A stretch of DNA of 64,000 nucleotides from JAEULH01 sp963746275 (GTDB lineage Bacteria; Pseudomonadota; Alphaproteobacteria; Rhodospirillales; Defluviicoccaceae), in the NCBI GenBank assembly GCA_963746275.1, contig CAVVAX010000033.1, positions 1-64,000 on the forward strand, read 5' to 3'. This document shows, piece after piece, positions 8,433-16,068 of this stretch. Each line of letters opens with the position of its first letter. Position 1 is the stretch's first letter. The notes under the pieces were generated by a model. The model did no database searches. It saw only the letters and a list, made by a program, of their open reading frames with translations, and was not told where the DNA came from. The translations under genes were made by a program, and so were the position numbers.

Positions 8433-9410
8433 ATGATCACGGCATACGGCCACGACGCCGGTTCCATCGTCGCCGCGCCGCTGAGTACGGTTGCGCCGAC
8501 GCCGCCGCCGGGCCTGGTGTGGATCGACATCCTCCAGCCATCGGTGGAGGAGAAGGCGCTGGTTGAGGCCGCGACCGGCATCGCCATCCCAACCCCTGAG
8601 CAGATGCGCGAGATTGAGCCGTCGAGCCGGTTGTTCCAGGCGAACGGCGCCCTGTTCATGACCGCGAGCGTGCTCCACCGCTCCGACAGTGCGGAGCCAG
8701 AAACCCGCGCCATGACGTTCGTCATTGTTGGCGGGATTATGGTCTCGATCCGCTACTCGACGCCGCTGTCCTTCGAGACGTTCCTCAACCGGATCCGGCA
8801 GCAGCCGTCACTCGTCGACAGCGCCGAGTCCACCCTGGTCGGCCTGCTCGACGCCATCATCGACCGTATCGCCGACGCGCTCGAGTTCGTCGACGTCAAG
8901 CTGAACGCGCTCGCTAGCACGATCCTGGCGTTCGGCTCGGGGGCGGCGCAGGCGTCGAAGGATTACAAGGACGAGCTCCGCCAGATCGGTCAGAACCAGC
9001 TGCGCTGCTCCAAAGCGGACGAGAGCCTGGTCAGCCTGACCCGGGTGCTGACCTTCCTCGACGCCAACCTGCGCCAGTCGAGCGGCAAGCAGATCCGGCT
9101 CAGGATCAAGAGCCTGCAGCGCGATGTGCAGTCGCTGCTGGGTTACGAAGAGCGGCTGTCGGAGCGGCTGGAGTTCCTGCTGGAGGCGACGCTTGGGGCC
9201 ATCAACGTCGAGCAGACCAAGATCATCAAGCTGTTCTCGGTCATGGCCGTCGTCTTCCTGCCGCCGACGCTGATTGCCAGCATCTACGGCATGAACTTCG
9301 ACCTCATGCCCGAGCTGCACTGGCCCTACGGCTACTTCATGGCGCTGGTGCTGATGGTGATCTCCGCGATCCTGCCTTACGCCTTCTTCAAGTACCGCGG
9401 CTGGCTGTAG
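8433..9410 (+). CDS. CorA-like divalent cation transporter
   Basis: A 325-residue CorA-superfamily protein that would form a pentameric Mg2+/Co2+ (or Zn2+) channel in the inner membrane. It has a long cytoplasmic N-terminal domain with the extended helix (near residues 140-260) and two C-terminal membrane spans. The hallmark YGMNF follows the first span, and the C-terminus is basic (FFKYRGWL). The metal specificity (CorA or ZntB) cannot be decided from the sequence. A CbiMNQO cobalt uptake system lies about 20 kb downstream. Confidence 0.92.
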   Translation: MITAYGHDAGSIVAAPLSTVAPTPPPGLVWIDILQPSVEEKALVEAATGIAIPTPEQMREIEPSSRLFQANGALFMTASVLHRSDSAEPETRAMTFVIVGGIMVSIRYSTPLSFETFLNRIRQQPSLVDSAESTLVGLLDAIIDRIADALEFVDVKLNALASTILAFGSGAAQASKDYKDELRQIGQNQLRCSKADESLVSLTRVLTFLDANLRQSSGKQIRLRIKSLQRDVQSLLGYEERLSERLEFLLEATLGAINVEQTKIIKLFSVMAVVFLPPTLIASIYGMNFDLMPELHWPYGYFMALVLMVISAILPYAFFKYRGWL

Positions 9411-9440
9411 AGCAAGGGTCATTGAGTCGGCACAAAATAG

Positions 9441-9471
9441 GCGTAGATGCCGTGACAAGCACGGCCATGAC
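9441..9471. repeat. Half-copy of an interspersed palindromic repeat
   Basis: This 31-bp stretch in the convergent gap between the corA-like gene and the glycosyltransferase closely matches the right arm of the larger palindromic element at 27764-27855 (shared core ACAAG...CGGCCATGAC). The rest of the gap (9411-9538) shows no gene or clear terminator. Confidence 0.5.
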
Positions 9472-9538
9472 ACTGAACATACCGTTCCTTTACCGGCGGC
9501 TTCATTGGTCTTAGCGACCCGCTCTGATTCGAGCTAAC

Positions 9539-10870
9539 TTAAGCCGCAAGCGCCGCGGCGAGCGATGCCGGCGTCCGCCTTTGCGCCGCCCGCGTTCCGA
9601 TCTCGCGCAGGCCCCACACCAGCGAACCGGGGTTGTCGTAGGTGACGAGCCCGTTCTCGCCGTGGCGGACGCAGCCGAGCTGCGCCTGATGCGTGGTCAG
9701 CACCGGCTTGCCGGCACCGAGCGCGTGCTCGGCGAGGATGCCGTTCTGCGGCGAGCGCGCCGGAATGACGACGGCGTCGCAGGCGGCGAACACCTCGGCA
9801 AAGGCCTCGGCCGGCAGGTCGCCCAGGAACCGGCAGGCGTGGGCGAAGCCGCCGTGCCAGGCGCGCCCCTCCAGCTCGGCCCGCTGCGGACCCTCGCCCA
9901 CCAGTAGCACCCGCACCGCCGCGGCATCGGCATGCACGGTGGCCATGGCGTCCACCAGCAGGTCGGAGCCCGCCGCCCAGGTGATCTCGCCCGCGAAGAG
10001 CACGGCGACGTCGCCGTCACCGAGTCCGAGGCGCTGGCGCACTGGTGCCCTGGCGTCCCTCACCCGCGCCTCCAGCGAAACGGCGGGTTCCGCCGGCTCG
10101 GCGGGTACGGGCGCGGGTGCCGGTGGCGCCGCCGCGGCCGGTATCTCGGTCGCCAGCGTCAAGGGCAGCTCTGCCGGCCCGGCCGGCTCGCGAGCGGGCG
10201 CGCCAGACTTGGCGCCCGCATCCGCAACGGCTACGGCGTCGGCTCGCACCGTGACCCGCCCGACCAGCGCGTCCCTGGACGGGCCGGGGGCCCGCAACCG
10301 CCACTGGCGGTACCGCGCGGTCAATGCAACCCCCGTCCTTCCGAGCCAGCCGCCATGACGCGGCACGTGCGACGTGGCCCGATTTGGCGCCTCCGGTGCC
10401 ATAGCGACCGCAACATTCGCCACCGCAACGTCCGCAACTGCGACGGCCCCGGCGGGCATGTCGGATTCCGCCGGCACCTCGCTCTTCCTCGCCGCGTTCG
10501 CCGCGCTCTCCGTCTCGTTCAGCGGCGGGCGGATCGCCGCGATCAGGTCCTCGACCTCGGCCACGCGATCGGCCTCGTTGCAGGCCTCGAAGCGGAGGTG
10601 GAGGTGGGTCATCCCCAGGGCCATCGCCTGCTCCCAGGCCGCGACCGCCTGCGAGCCCGGTCCGCCGAGCTGCGGGTCGGCGGCGGTGGCGCGGCCGACG
10701 AACAGCGGGACGCCGTTGTCGCCGTCATAGCGGACCAGGACATAAACGACCGGCTGGCCGAGCCACAGCGGCCGCGCCCGGCTGACGGCGAAGTCGTAGC
10801 GCTTCCCGCTCTTGCCGAGCCACATGGCGACGTGCGGCCGCGACAACGGCACGCTTTGGGGCAAGTACAT
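9539..10870 (-). CDS. GIY-YIG-like domain fused to a glycosyltransferase family 1/4 domain
   Basis: A 443-residue protein with an unusual architecture. Residues about 25-120 look like a GIY-YIG fold: VVYVLV (41-46), LFVGR (56-60), then helices, the acidic AEVEDLI (104-110) and RPPLNE (114-119), in the order of the GIY, YIG, catalytic Glu and Asn motifs. A ~150-residue Ala/Pro-rich linker follows. The C-terminal ~170 residues match the nucleotide-sugar-binding half of GT-B enzymes: VAVLFAGEITWAAGSDLLVDA, LLVGEGPQR, CRFLGDLP, then a region with the usual donor-site Glu (NGILAEHALGAGKPV). The acceptor-binding half is missing. ATG 10870 is chosen for its GGAGG at 10879-10883. It could be a degenerate glycosyltransferase with a regulatory domain; activity is uncertain. 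Confidence 0.7.
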   Translation of the reverse strand: MYLPQSVPLSRPHVAMWLGKSGKRYDFAVSRARPLWLGQPVVYVLVRYDGDNGVPLFVGRATAADPQLGGPGSQAVAAWEQAMALGMTHLHLRFEACNEADRVAEVEDLIAAIRPPLNETESAANAARKSEVPAESDMPAGAVAVADVAVANVAVAMAPEAPNRATSHVPRHGGWLGRTGVALTARYRQWRLRAPGPSRDALVGRVTVRADAVAVADAGAKSGAPAREPAGPAELPLTLATEIPAAAAPPAPAPVPAEPAEPAVSLEARVRDARAPVRQRLGLGDGDVAVLFAGEITWAAGSDLLVDAMATVHADAAAVRVLLVGEGPQRAELEGRAWHGGFAHACRFLGDLPAEAFAEVFAACDAVVIPARSPQNGILAEHALGAGKPVLTTHQAQLGCVRHGENGLVTYDNPGSLVWGLREIGTRAAQRRTPASLAAALAA

Positions 10871-10968
10871 GACCATCACCTCCCAGCGATGCTATCTGCC
10901 TTCGAGCCCGCCGCCCTGTCGGCTTATGCAGGCTCCTCGTCCCCCAAAACGTGTATCTCCTTAGATCC

Positions 10969-11313
10969 TCAAGCGGGGTCGAGCCGCGCCGGGTCCCTGC
11001 GCACCGCCAGCGGCATGCGCCCGCCCAGCTCCTGCGCCAGCCCATCCTCAGTGCGCACCACCAGCCGGCCGGTGTCAGGCTCTACTGCAAGCGCGCTCCA
11101 TGGCAGGGCGAGCCGATTGCGCGCGAACAGGCCGAACCGGCGCGAGACGATCATGACCAGGGCGATGCGGCCGGCGAGCGGATCGACGGTGAACCAGTCG
11201 ACGGTGCCGAGCTTGGTCCCGGTGTCGGTATAGACGGGCGTTCCCCTGCCACCCGAGAAGCGGACAAAACGTCCTTCAGACCCTACGCCGACACCCCATG
11301 CCTGGTGTTCCAT
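10969..11313 (-). CDS. PRC-barrel domain protein
   Basis: A 114-residue product starting at ATG 11313 (MEHQAWGVG), which is preceded by GGAAGG. Residues about 25-85 fit a PRC-barrel: GTPVYTDTGTKLGTVDWFTVD, then IALVMIVSRR, LALPWSALAVE and GRLVV, alternating short beta strands. PRC-barrels occur in photosynthetic reaction centre H subunits, RimM and many stress proteins. The function here is unknown. It lies next to the glycosyltransferase fusion on the same strand, with 98 bases between. Confidence 0.65.
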   Translation of the reverse strand: MEHQAWGVGVGSEGRFVRFSGGRGTPVYTDTGTKLGTVDWFTVDPLAGRIALVMIVSRRFGLFARNRLALPWSALAVEPDTGRLVVRTEDGLAQELGGRMPLAVRRDPARLDPA

Positions 11314-11534
11314 GTCCGACCTTCCGCGCGCTCCGCCGCTCAAACAACAGTTGCGAATACGAATCGGTTCCTGTGGATGATAGCTTATACCGCCCGATTC
11401 CCGCCGCATACCCCCGTACGCGGACGTTGACCGGTTCAGGTCAATCGGGAGCCGCTCATGTGGCTTCGGGTGGCTTCTGGGCGGCGAGAGCCTTGACCCG
11501 CGCGTCCGCCCGCCCCACGCTCGCCGCCCGTTCG
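11314..11534. other. Non-coding gap before the serA repeat tract
   Basis: This stretch between the PRC-barrel gene (minus) and the repeat tract preceding serA contains no convincing gene. Open frames here have poor codon patterns. It probably carries both divergent promoters, but no clear -35/-10 pair stands out. Confidence 0.4.
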
Positions 11535-11626
11535 GGCAGTGGCCCAATCAGGCAGTGGCCCAATCAGGCAGCGGCCCAATCAGGGGGCAGCGGCCCAATC
11601 AGGCAGCGGTCCAATCAGGCAGCGGA
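11535..11626. repeat. 16-bp tandem repeat, five copies plus a partial one
   Basis: Units of GGCAGYGGCCCAATCA run head to tail at 11535-11550, 11551-11566 and 11567-11582. A 3-base GGG insertion follows, then 11586-11601 and 11602-11617 (one C to T change), and a partial unit at 11618-11626. The tract stops 7 bases before the GTG start of serA. In that position it is either in the leader mRNA or an operator array. There are no spacers, so it is not CRISPR. Confidence 0.9.
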
Positions 11627-11633
11627 TGGCGAC

Positions 11634-12869
11634 GTGTCCCGGCTCTCGGTCCCCAAGGACAAGATCAGGATCGTGCTCGTCGAGGGCGTGCACGAAAGCG
11701 CCGCCCGCGTGCTTGCCGCCAACGGCTACGTCAACGTTGAGCGGCAGGCGGCGAGCCCCCCGCCGGAGACGCTGAAAGAGCTCCTGGCCGAGGCGCACGT
11801 CGTCGGCATCCGCTCGCGCACGAGGCTTTCGGCGGAGCTCATCGCCGCAGCACGGAAGCTGTTCTGTATTGGCTGCTTCTGCATCGGCACCAACCAGGTC
11901 GATCTCGGCGCCGCCAAGCGCGCCGGCATCCGGGTGTTCAACGCCCCCTACTCGAACACCCGGTCGGTGGCGGAGCTGGTGCTGGGCGAAATCATCATGC
12001 TGATGCGCCGCGTCCCGGAAAAGTCCGAGCTCGCCCATCGCGGCATCTGGCGCAAGACCGACGCCGGGGCGCATGAGATCCGCGGCAAGACGCTCGGCAT
12101 CGTCGGCTATGGCCACATCGGCTCACAGCTCTCGGTCCTGGCCGAGGCCATCGGCATGCGCGTGCGTTACTACGACATCGTCGAAAAGCTCTCGCTCGGC
12201 AACGCCACGCCCACCGCGTCGCTGGCGGAGCTGCTGGGCCTGGCAGACGTCGTCAGCCTCCACGTGCCGGTGACGGCGGAGACCCGCGGCATGATCGGCT
12301 CGGACGCGCTCGCCCGGATGCGGCGGGGCGCGCTGCTGATCAACGCCGCCCGCGGCGAGGTGGTCGACGTCGATGCTCTGGCCGCGGCGCTGAGGGAGGG
12401 GCGGATCGGCGGCGCCGCCGTCGACGTGTTCCCGGTGGAACCGGCGGGCGGTGCACAGCCCTTCGCGAGCCCCTTGCAGGGCCTCGACAACGTCATCCTC
12501 ACCCCGCACGTCGGCGGCGCCACCGAGGAGGCGCAGGACAACATCGGCGCCGAGGTCGCCGGCAAGCTCGCCAGCTACTCCGACAGCGGCGCCACCATCG
12601 GCGCGGTGAACTTCGTCGAGGTGTCGCTGCCGATCCAGCGCGACGCCACCCGCTTTCTCCACATCCACCGCAACGTCCCGGGCGTGCTGTCTCGGATCAA
12701 CGAGGTGTTCTCGGGCAAGAGCCTCAACATCGCCGGCCAGTACCTGCGCACCGACGCCGAGATCGGCTACGTCGTCACCGACATCGACGGCCGACTGGCG
12801 GCCGGCACCGGCATTCGCCGCGAACTCGCCGCCATCCCCGGGACGCTGAGCGTCCGCTTCCTGTATTGA
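11634..12869 (+). CDS. serA: D-3-phosphoglycerate dehydrogenase
   Basis: First enzyme of serine synthesis, oxidising 3-phosphoglycerate with NAD+. The Rossmann NAD site is GIVGYGHIGSQL, the catalytic arginine is in INAARGEVVD and the catalytic His in LTPHVGGATEEAQ. The C-terminal ~80 residues form an ACT domain (HRNVPGVLSRINEV, then GYVVTDID), the usual serine-feedback site. GTG 11634 gives 411 residues, close to the ~410 of the E. coli-type enzyme. The frame stays open upstream through the tandem repeat, but that part is low complexity. The Shine-Dalgarno is weak, so the start is the least certain point. Confidence 0.93.
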   Translation: MSRLSVPKDKIRIVLVEGVHESAARVLAANGYVNVERQAASPPPETLKELLAEAHVVGIRSRTRLSAELIAAARKLFCIGCFCIGTNQVDLGAAKRAGIRVFNAPYSNTRSVAELVLGEIIMLMRRVPEKSELAHRGIWRKTDAGAHEIRGKTLGIVGYGHIGSQLSVLAEAIGMRVRYYDIVEKLSLGNATPTASLAELLGLADVVSLHVPVTAETRGMIGSDALARMRRGALLINAARGEVVDVDALAAALREGRIGGAAVDVFPVEPAGGAQPFASPLQGLDNVILTPHVGGATEEAQDNIGAEVAGKLASYSDSGATIGAVNFVEVSLPIQRDATRFLHIHRNVPGVLSRINEVFSGKSLNIAGQYLRTDAEIGYVVTDIDGRLAAGTGIRRELAAIPGTLSVRFLY

Positions 12870-12878
12870 GCCGCGGCC

Positions 12879-13154
12879 TCAGCGCGATGAGCGCTTGCTC
12901 CCGCCCTTGCGCGCCTGCTCGGTCGCGCCCTTTTCGTCGCCGCCCGAGATCTCGCTCTTGTCCTCCTTGCCATAGGCCCGGGTCACGTCGGTGATCGACC
13001 CGAACTCGTCCTCCGGGAGGTTGTCGATGGCGCTGATGACCGCTTTGGGCGCGTCGTTGCCTTTGGCCTGCTTCTTCAGCGCCTCTTTCTCGGCCGGGAA
13101 TGTCATCCCCTTTAAAGCTTTCGTCAGGTCGGTGATGGATGGTGCTTGTGTCAT
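12879..13154 (-). CDS. DUF2795 family small protein
   Basis: A 91-residue product. Residues about 5-60 match the DUF2795 pattern: a helix KALKGMTFPAEKEALKKQA, then ISAIDNLPEDEFGSITDV with a final AYG. The tail is rich in Lys, Arg, Gly and Ser. DUF2795 proteins are small, often stress-associated, with no defined biochemical role. ATG 13154 is preceded by a GGAGACC-type ribosome site. It is convergent with serA (9 bases) and divergent from gltS-2 (169-bp gap). Confidence 0.75.
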   Translation of the reverse strand: MTQAPSITDLTKALKGMTFPAEKEALKKQAKGNDAPKAVISAIDNLPEDEFGSITDVTRAYGKEDKSEISGGDEKGATEQARKGGSKRSSR

Positions 13155-13323
13155 GATCCGGTCTCCCTGGTTCCACTGAGCGCCGGCCACCAACGTGGCC
13201 CGGACGTCCCAGCAACGTCTCCGCGCCCCGGCTTGTTCCGTGGCCAGATCCCGCAAGGCCCCGGTCCGCCTGCTGGACGCAGTCCTGAGTTGAGATTGGC
13301 GCCGCTTGCGTCTAACGAGCGTC

Positions 13324-14526
13324 ATGACCTACGAGCTCGACAGCTTTGGCACAGCAACGGTGGCGATGTGCGTGTTCTTCGCCGGCCACGCGCTCGTTCG
13401 CCGCTTCGCCGTCCTGCGCGACTACGCCATCCCCGAGCCGATCGTCGGCGGCTTCGCCTTCGCGCTTGGGGTCGCGGCTCTGTTCTGGATGGCCGACGTC
13501 AAGATCACCTTCGACCTGTTTCGCCGCGACATCCTGCTCGTCTACTACTTCGCCGCGCTCGGCATGCAGACCAACCTTCGCGAGGTCGTCGCCAATGGTC
13601 GGCCGCTGGTCGTCCTCGTCGGCCTGGCCGGCGCTTTCATCGTCGTGCAGAACGTCGTCGGCATCGCCATCGCCGGGTCGTTCGGCCACGACCCTGCCAA
13701 CGGCATCGTCGCCGGCTCCATGGCCCTGATCGGCCGATCGGGGACAACGGTTGCGTGGGCGCCATACTTCAGCGAGCGTTTCGAGCTGGGCCACGTCTCC
13801 CGGCTCGGGCTCGCGGTCAACATGACCGGGCTGATTGCCGCCTGCGGCATCGGCGGGCCGCTGGCGCGGGCCCTGATCCAGCGCCACCGGCTCACGGTCC
13901 CAGGTTCGGCGCGGCTGCCGGAGGTGGCCGGGGAGGCGGCGGCGGAGGCGCCGAGGCTCGACCATCACGCCTTCCTGCTGGCCCTGCTCAGGCTGCACGT
14001 TGCCATTCTCGCCGGCGAGGTCCTGGCGCGGGGGCTCCAGGCCGCCGGCATTGCCATGCCGCTCTACGTCACCTGCCTGATTGCCGGCATCCTGCTCGGC
14101 AACGTCACGCCGCGGCTTGCTAAGGGCGTCGACCTCAGGGCCAGCGACACCTGCCTGACCCTGATCGCCTACGTCAGCCTCGGCCTGTTCTACACCATGA
14201 CCATCATGAGCCAGCAGCTATGGGCGGCCGGCGAATTCCTCTCCTTCGTCTCGGTCAACATCGCCGTGCAGGCGACCCTGGCCGCCGCTTGCGCCTACCT
14301 CATCGTCTTTCGCGTCTTCGGCCGCGACTACGACGCCGCGGTGATCAGCGCCGGCTTCGTCGGCATCGCCCTCGGCTCCACCGCGACGACGCTGGCAATC
14401 ATGGCTGCGGTAGCGACGCAATACGGCCGCTCGCAGAAGCCGTTCGTCATCGTGCCGCTGGCCTGCGGCATCTTCGTCGACATCATCAACTCCACTCTGA
14501 TTGCCCTGTTCGCGGCGATGATATAA
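13324..14526 (+). CDS. gltS: Sodium/glutamate symporter, second copy
   Basis: Second GltS-family Na+-coupled carrier, 400 residues from ATG 13324. It shares the family landmarks with the copy at 5.7-6.9 kb (IPEPIVGGFAFALG; a reentrant-loop segment IGRSGTTVAW; GFVGIALGSTATTLA). However, the first loop lacks the SGGHGTG motif, so substrate recognition may differ. About ten membrane spans are visible. Its final 36 bases recur almost intact at 15957-15992, upstream of sbtA. Confidence 0.85.
   Translation: MTYELDSFGTATVAMCVFFAGHALVRRFAVLRDYAIPEPIVGGFAFALGVAALFWMADVKITFDLFRRDILLVYYFAALGMQTNLREVVANGRPLVVLVGLAGAFIVVQNVVGIAIAGSFGHDPANGIVAGSMALIGRSGTTVAWAPYFSERFELGHVSRLGLAVNMTGLIAACGIGGPLARALIQRHRLTVPGSARLPEVAGEAAAEAPRLDHHAFLLALLRLHVAILAGEVLARGLQAAGIAMPLYVTCLIAGILLGNVTPRLAKGVDLRASDTCLTLIAYVSLGLFYTMTIMSQQLWAAGEFLSFVSVNIAVQATLAAACAYLIVFRVFGRDYDAAVISAGFVGIALGSTATTLAIMAAVATQYGRSQKPFVIVPLACGIFVDIINSTLIALFAAMI
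14491..14526. repeat. Left copy of a 36-bp direct repeat (gltS 3' end)
   Basis: The last twelve codons of gltS-2, encoding STLIALFAAMI and stop, recur at 15957-15992 with about 31 of 36 bases identical. The similarity ends exactly at the stop codon. The two copies bracket a 1.4-kb segment with a low-GC membrane gene and a dehalogenase-like gene. Confidence 0.7.
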
Positions 14527-14575
14527 TGACGTGACCCGCTACTTCATAAGGAGTGCTGTCAAGGAGCTACGGTTA

Positions 14576-15067
14576 ATGGCGACGGAGCACGAGGATGACG
14601 AGCACAGAATCAATGGTCAAGACGAAGAACTTAGGATGCTCTACCAGATGAGCGCCGGAGAGATAGACAGTTTCAAGCAACGCCAGTGGCAGATTACGAA
14701 CTATGCCGCATTGATATATGCCGCTCTATTCGTCGCACTGCAAAATATAGACATTGAAGGGAACTCTGGATATCTGCTTTGGGGTCCTTTATTGGTTGGA
14801 TTTGCCGTCAGCCTGGTTGTCGTCTTTCTATGCTGCAGAGCATTAGAAAACCTTGAAAGCGCGATCAAGGTCCGGAGGGCAAGAATGAAACACGCTGAAG
14901 CAGCCTTCTCGCCTGTGTTCAAGCTCGCACACGACGCCAGAAAGAAGGAATACAATTTGTCTTTGCTTACAGTTTTCTACAGCGTGTTATACGGAGGGTG
15001 CTTCATACTCTACAGTTTCTCGTTTTTCATGGTTTGTGGGTCGCGCTATCCCGCCTGCTTAGGCTAA
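14576..15067 (+). CDS. Hypothetical three-span membrane protein, AT-rich
   Basis: A 163-residue product from ATG 14576, preceded by a strong AAGGAG at 14561-14566; TTG/GTG starts upstream at 14531 are less likely. The N-terminal 35 residues are charged, followed by FKQRQWQITNYA. Hydrophobic spans lie near residues 47-66, 73-96 and 138-158, with a basic helix (KVRRARMKHAEAAF) between spans two and three. The layout recalls small SLATT-like membrane effectors, but no motif proves it. Base composition and codon use are clearly more AT-rich than the neighbours, which suggests acquisition by transfer. Confidence 0.6.
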   Translation: MATEHEDDEHRINGQDEELRMLYQMSAGEIDSFKQRQWQITNYAALIYAALFVALQNIDIEGNSGYLLWGPLLVGFAVSLVVVFLCCRALENLESAIKVRRARMKHAEAAFSPVFKLAHDARKKEYNLSLLTVFYSVLYGGCFILYSFSFFMVCGSRYPACLG

Positions 15068-15159
15068 ATCAGCTCTTGGGTAAGCAACCCCTCTACAAGC
15101 GTACTGCGCGGTGACCAACTCCCGGCAGTCTCGGTTAACTGCTATGCGCGCTGCTGCGT

Positions 15160-15843
15160 CTACCGCGTCACCCAGCCGCCGCAGACGGGGAAGACTTGAC
15201 CGACGAAGCAGTTCGCTGCGTCGCTGCAGAGGTACGCGGCGAACTCCGCGTCCTCGGCGGCGCCCACAAGGCGGCCGAGCGGCACCTCCCGCTTCAGGCG
15301 CTCCTTGAAGCGCGGGTTGGCCTGGACCTCCGGCGGGAAGTACGTCGGGTTGTCGACGAAGTTCTGGGCGATGGCGTTCACCTGGACGCCATGGGGCGCC
15401 ACTTCCGTGCCGACGGCTTGCACGTAAGCGAGCTGGGCGCCCCGGGCGGCGCTGTAGGTCGACGCCCGCTTCATCCCGCGCAACGCCGAGGCGCTGCCCA
15501 TGACCAGGATCTTTCCCTCGCGCCGCTCGATCATCTGCGGCAGCACGGCTCGGAAGAGCCGGGGGAGCGGGTCGACGAGCGCGGCGAACGTGTCCCGCCA
15601 CTCGTCATCGCACGCTTCGGTGACGAGGCGGGTTGGCGCCGGCACACTCAGGTTGACGACCAAGATGTCGACGTGGCCCGCGGCCGTAACGATGGCTGCG
15701 GGAGCCTCGGGATCGGCGAGCGGGTTCGAGTCCGCGATTACAAACGCTCCACGCTCCGCGAACACCTCGCACAAGACCGGCCCCATGAACGCTTGCGACT
15801 GGGTGATGAGGACGCGCTTGCCCAAAAGAAGCTCGGTTGGCAC
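15160..15843 (-). CDS. SDR-fold protein with halohydrin dehalogenase signature
   Basis: A 227-residue short-chain dehydrogenase-fold protein starting at GTG 15843, with GGAGG six bases upstream. It lacks the glycine-rich NAD(P) motif and has T14-x4-F19-x-G21 (TQSQAFMG) in its place. The catalytic set is Ser117-x12-Tyr130-x3-Arg134, with Arg replacing the usual SDR lysine. These two patterns together define halohydrin dehalogenases, which turn vicinal halohydrins into epoxides without a cofactor and can reverse the reaction with azide, cyanide or nitrite. The downstream VDNPTYFPPEV fits the halide-site loop. The remaining doubt is whether it is a true dehalogenase or a related SDR. It sits alone on the minus strand between direct repeats. 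Confidence 0.8.
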   Translation of the reverse strand: MPTELLLGKRVLITQSQAFMGPVLCEVFAERGAFVIADSNPLADPEAPAAIVTAAGHVDILVVNLSVPAPTRLVTEACDDEWRDTFAALVDPLPRLFRAVLPQMIERREGKILVMGSASALRGMKRASTYSAARGAQLAYVQAVGTEVAPHGVQVNAIAQNFVDNPTYFPPEVQANPRFKERLKREVPLGRLVGAAEDAEFAAYLCSDAANCFVGQVFPVCGGWVTR

Positions 15844-15956
15844 GGCTTGCCTCCATGGCGATGAAATTGCCCCTCCGGCGGGGGTGGCGGTAGCACGCTG
15901 TCCCACCTCTCATGAGGTTCCTTCGCGCCGCCTTGTCTACGCAATGGCCTTCGCTT

Positions 15957-15992
15957 TCCACCCTGATTGCGCTGTTCGCGGCGATGCTCTAG
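15957..15992 (+). pseudogene. 3' remnant of a gltS gene (right direct repeat)
   Basis: Twelve codons reading STLIALFAAML and a TAG stop, nearly identical to the end of gltS-2. No gltS sequence precedes them. It is either a relic of a deleted gltS copy or the right junction of a segment inserted at the gltS 3' end. It lies 76 bases before sbtA. Confidence 0.65.
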
Positions 15993-16068
15993 GACAGTCA
16001 TTGCTGCGGTCGCGAAGGGGAGGGTCCTCGCGCGCGTGCGGCGAATAAGGTCCAGGGCAGCTCCGCAC

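Noticed and set aside
11535..11626. CRISPR array
   Set aside because: The 16-bp units abut with no spacers and no cas genes are near.
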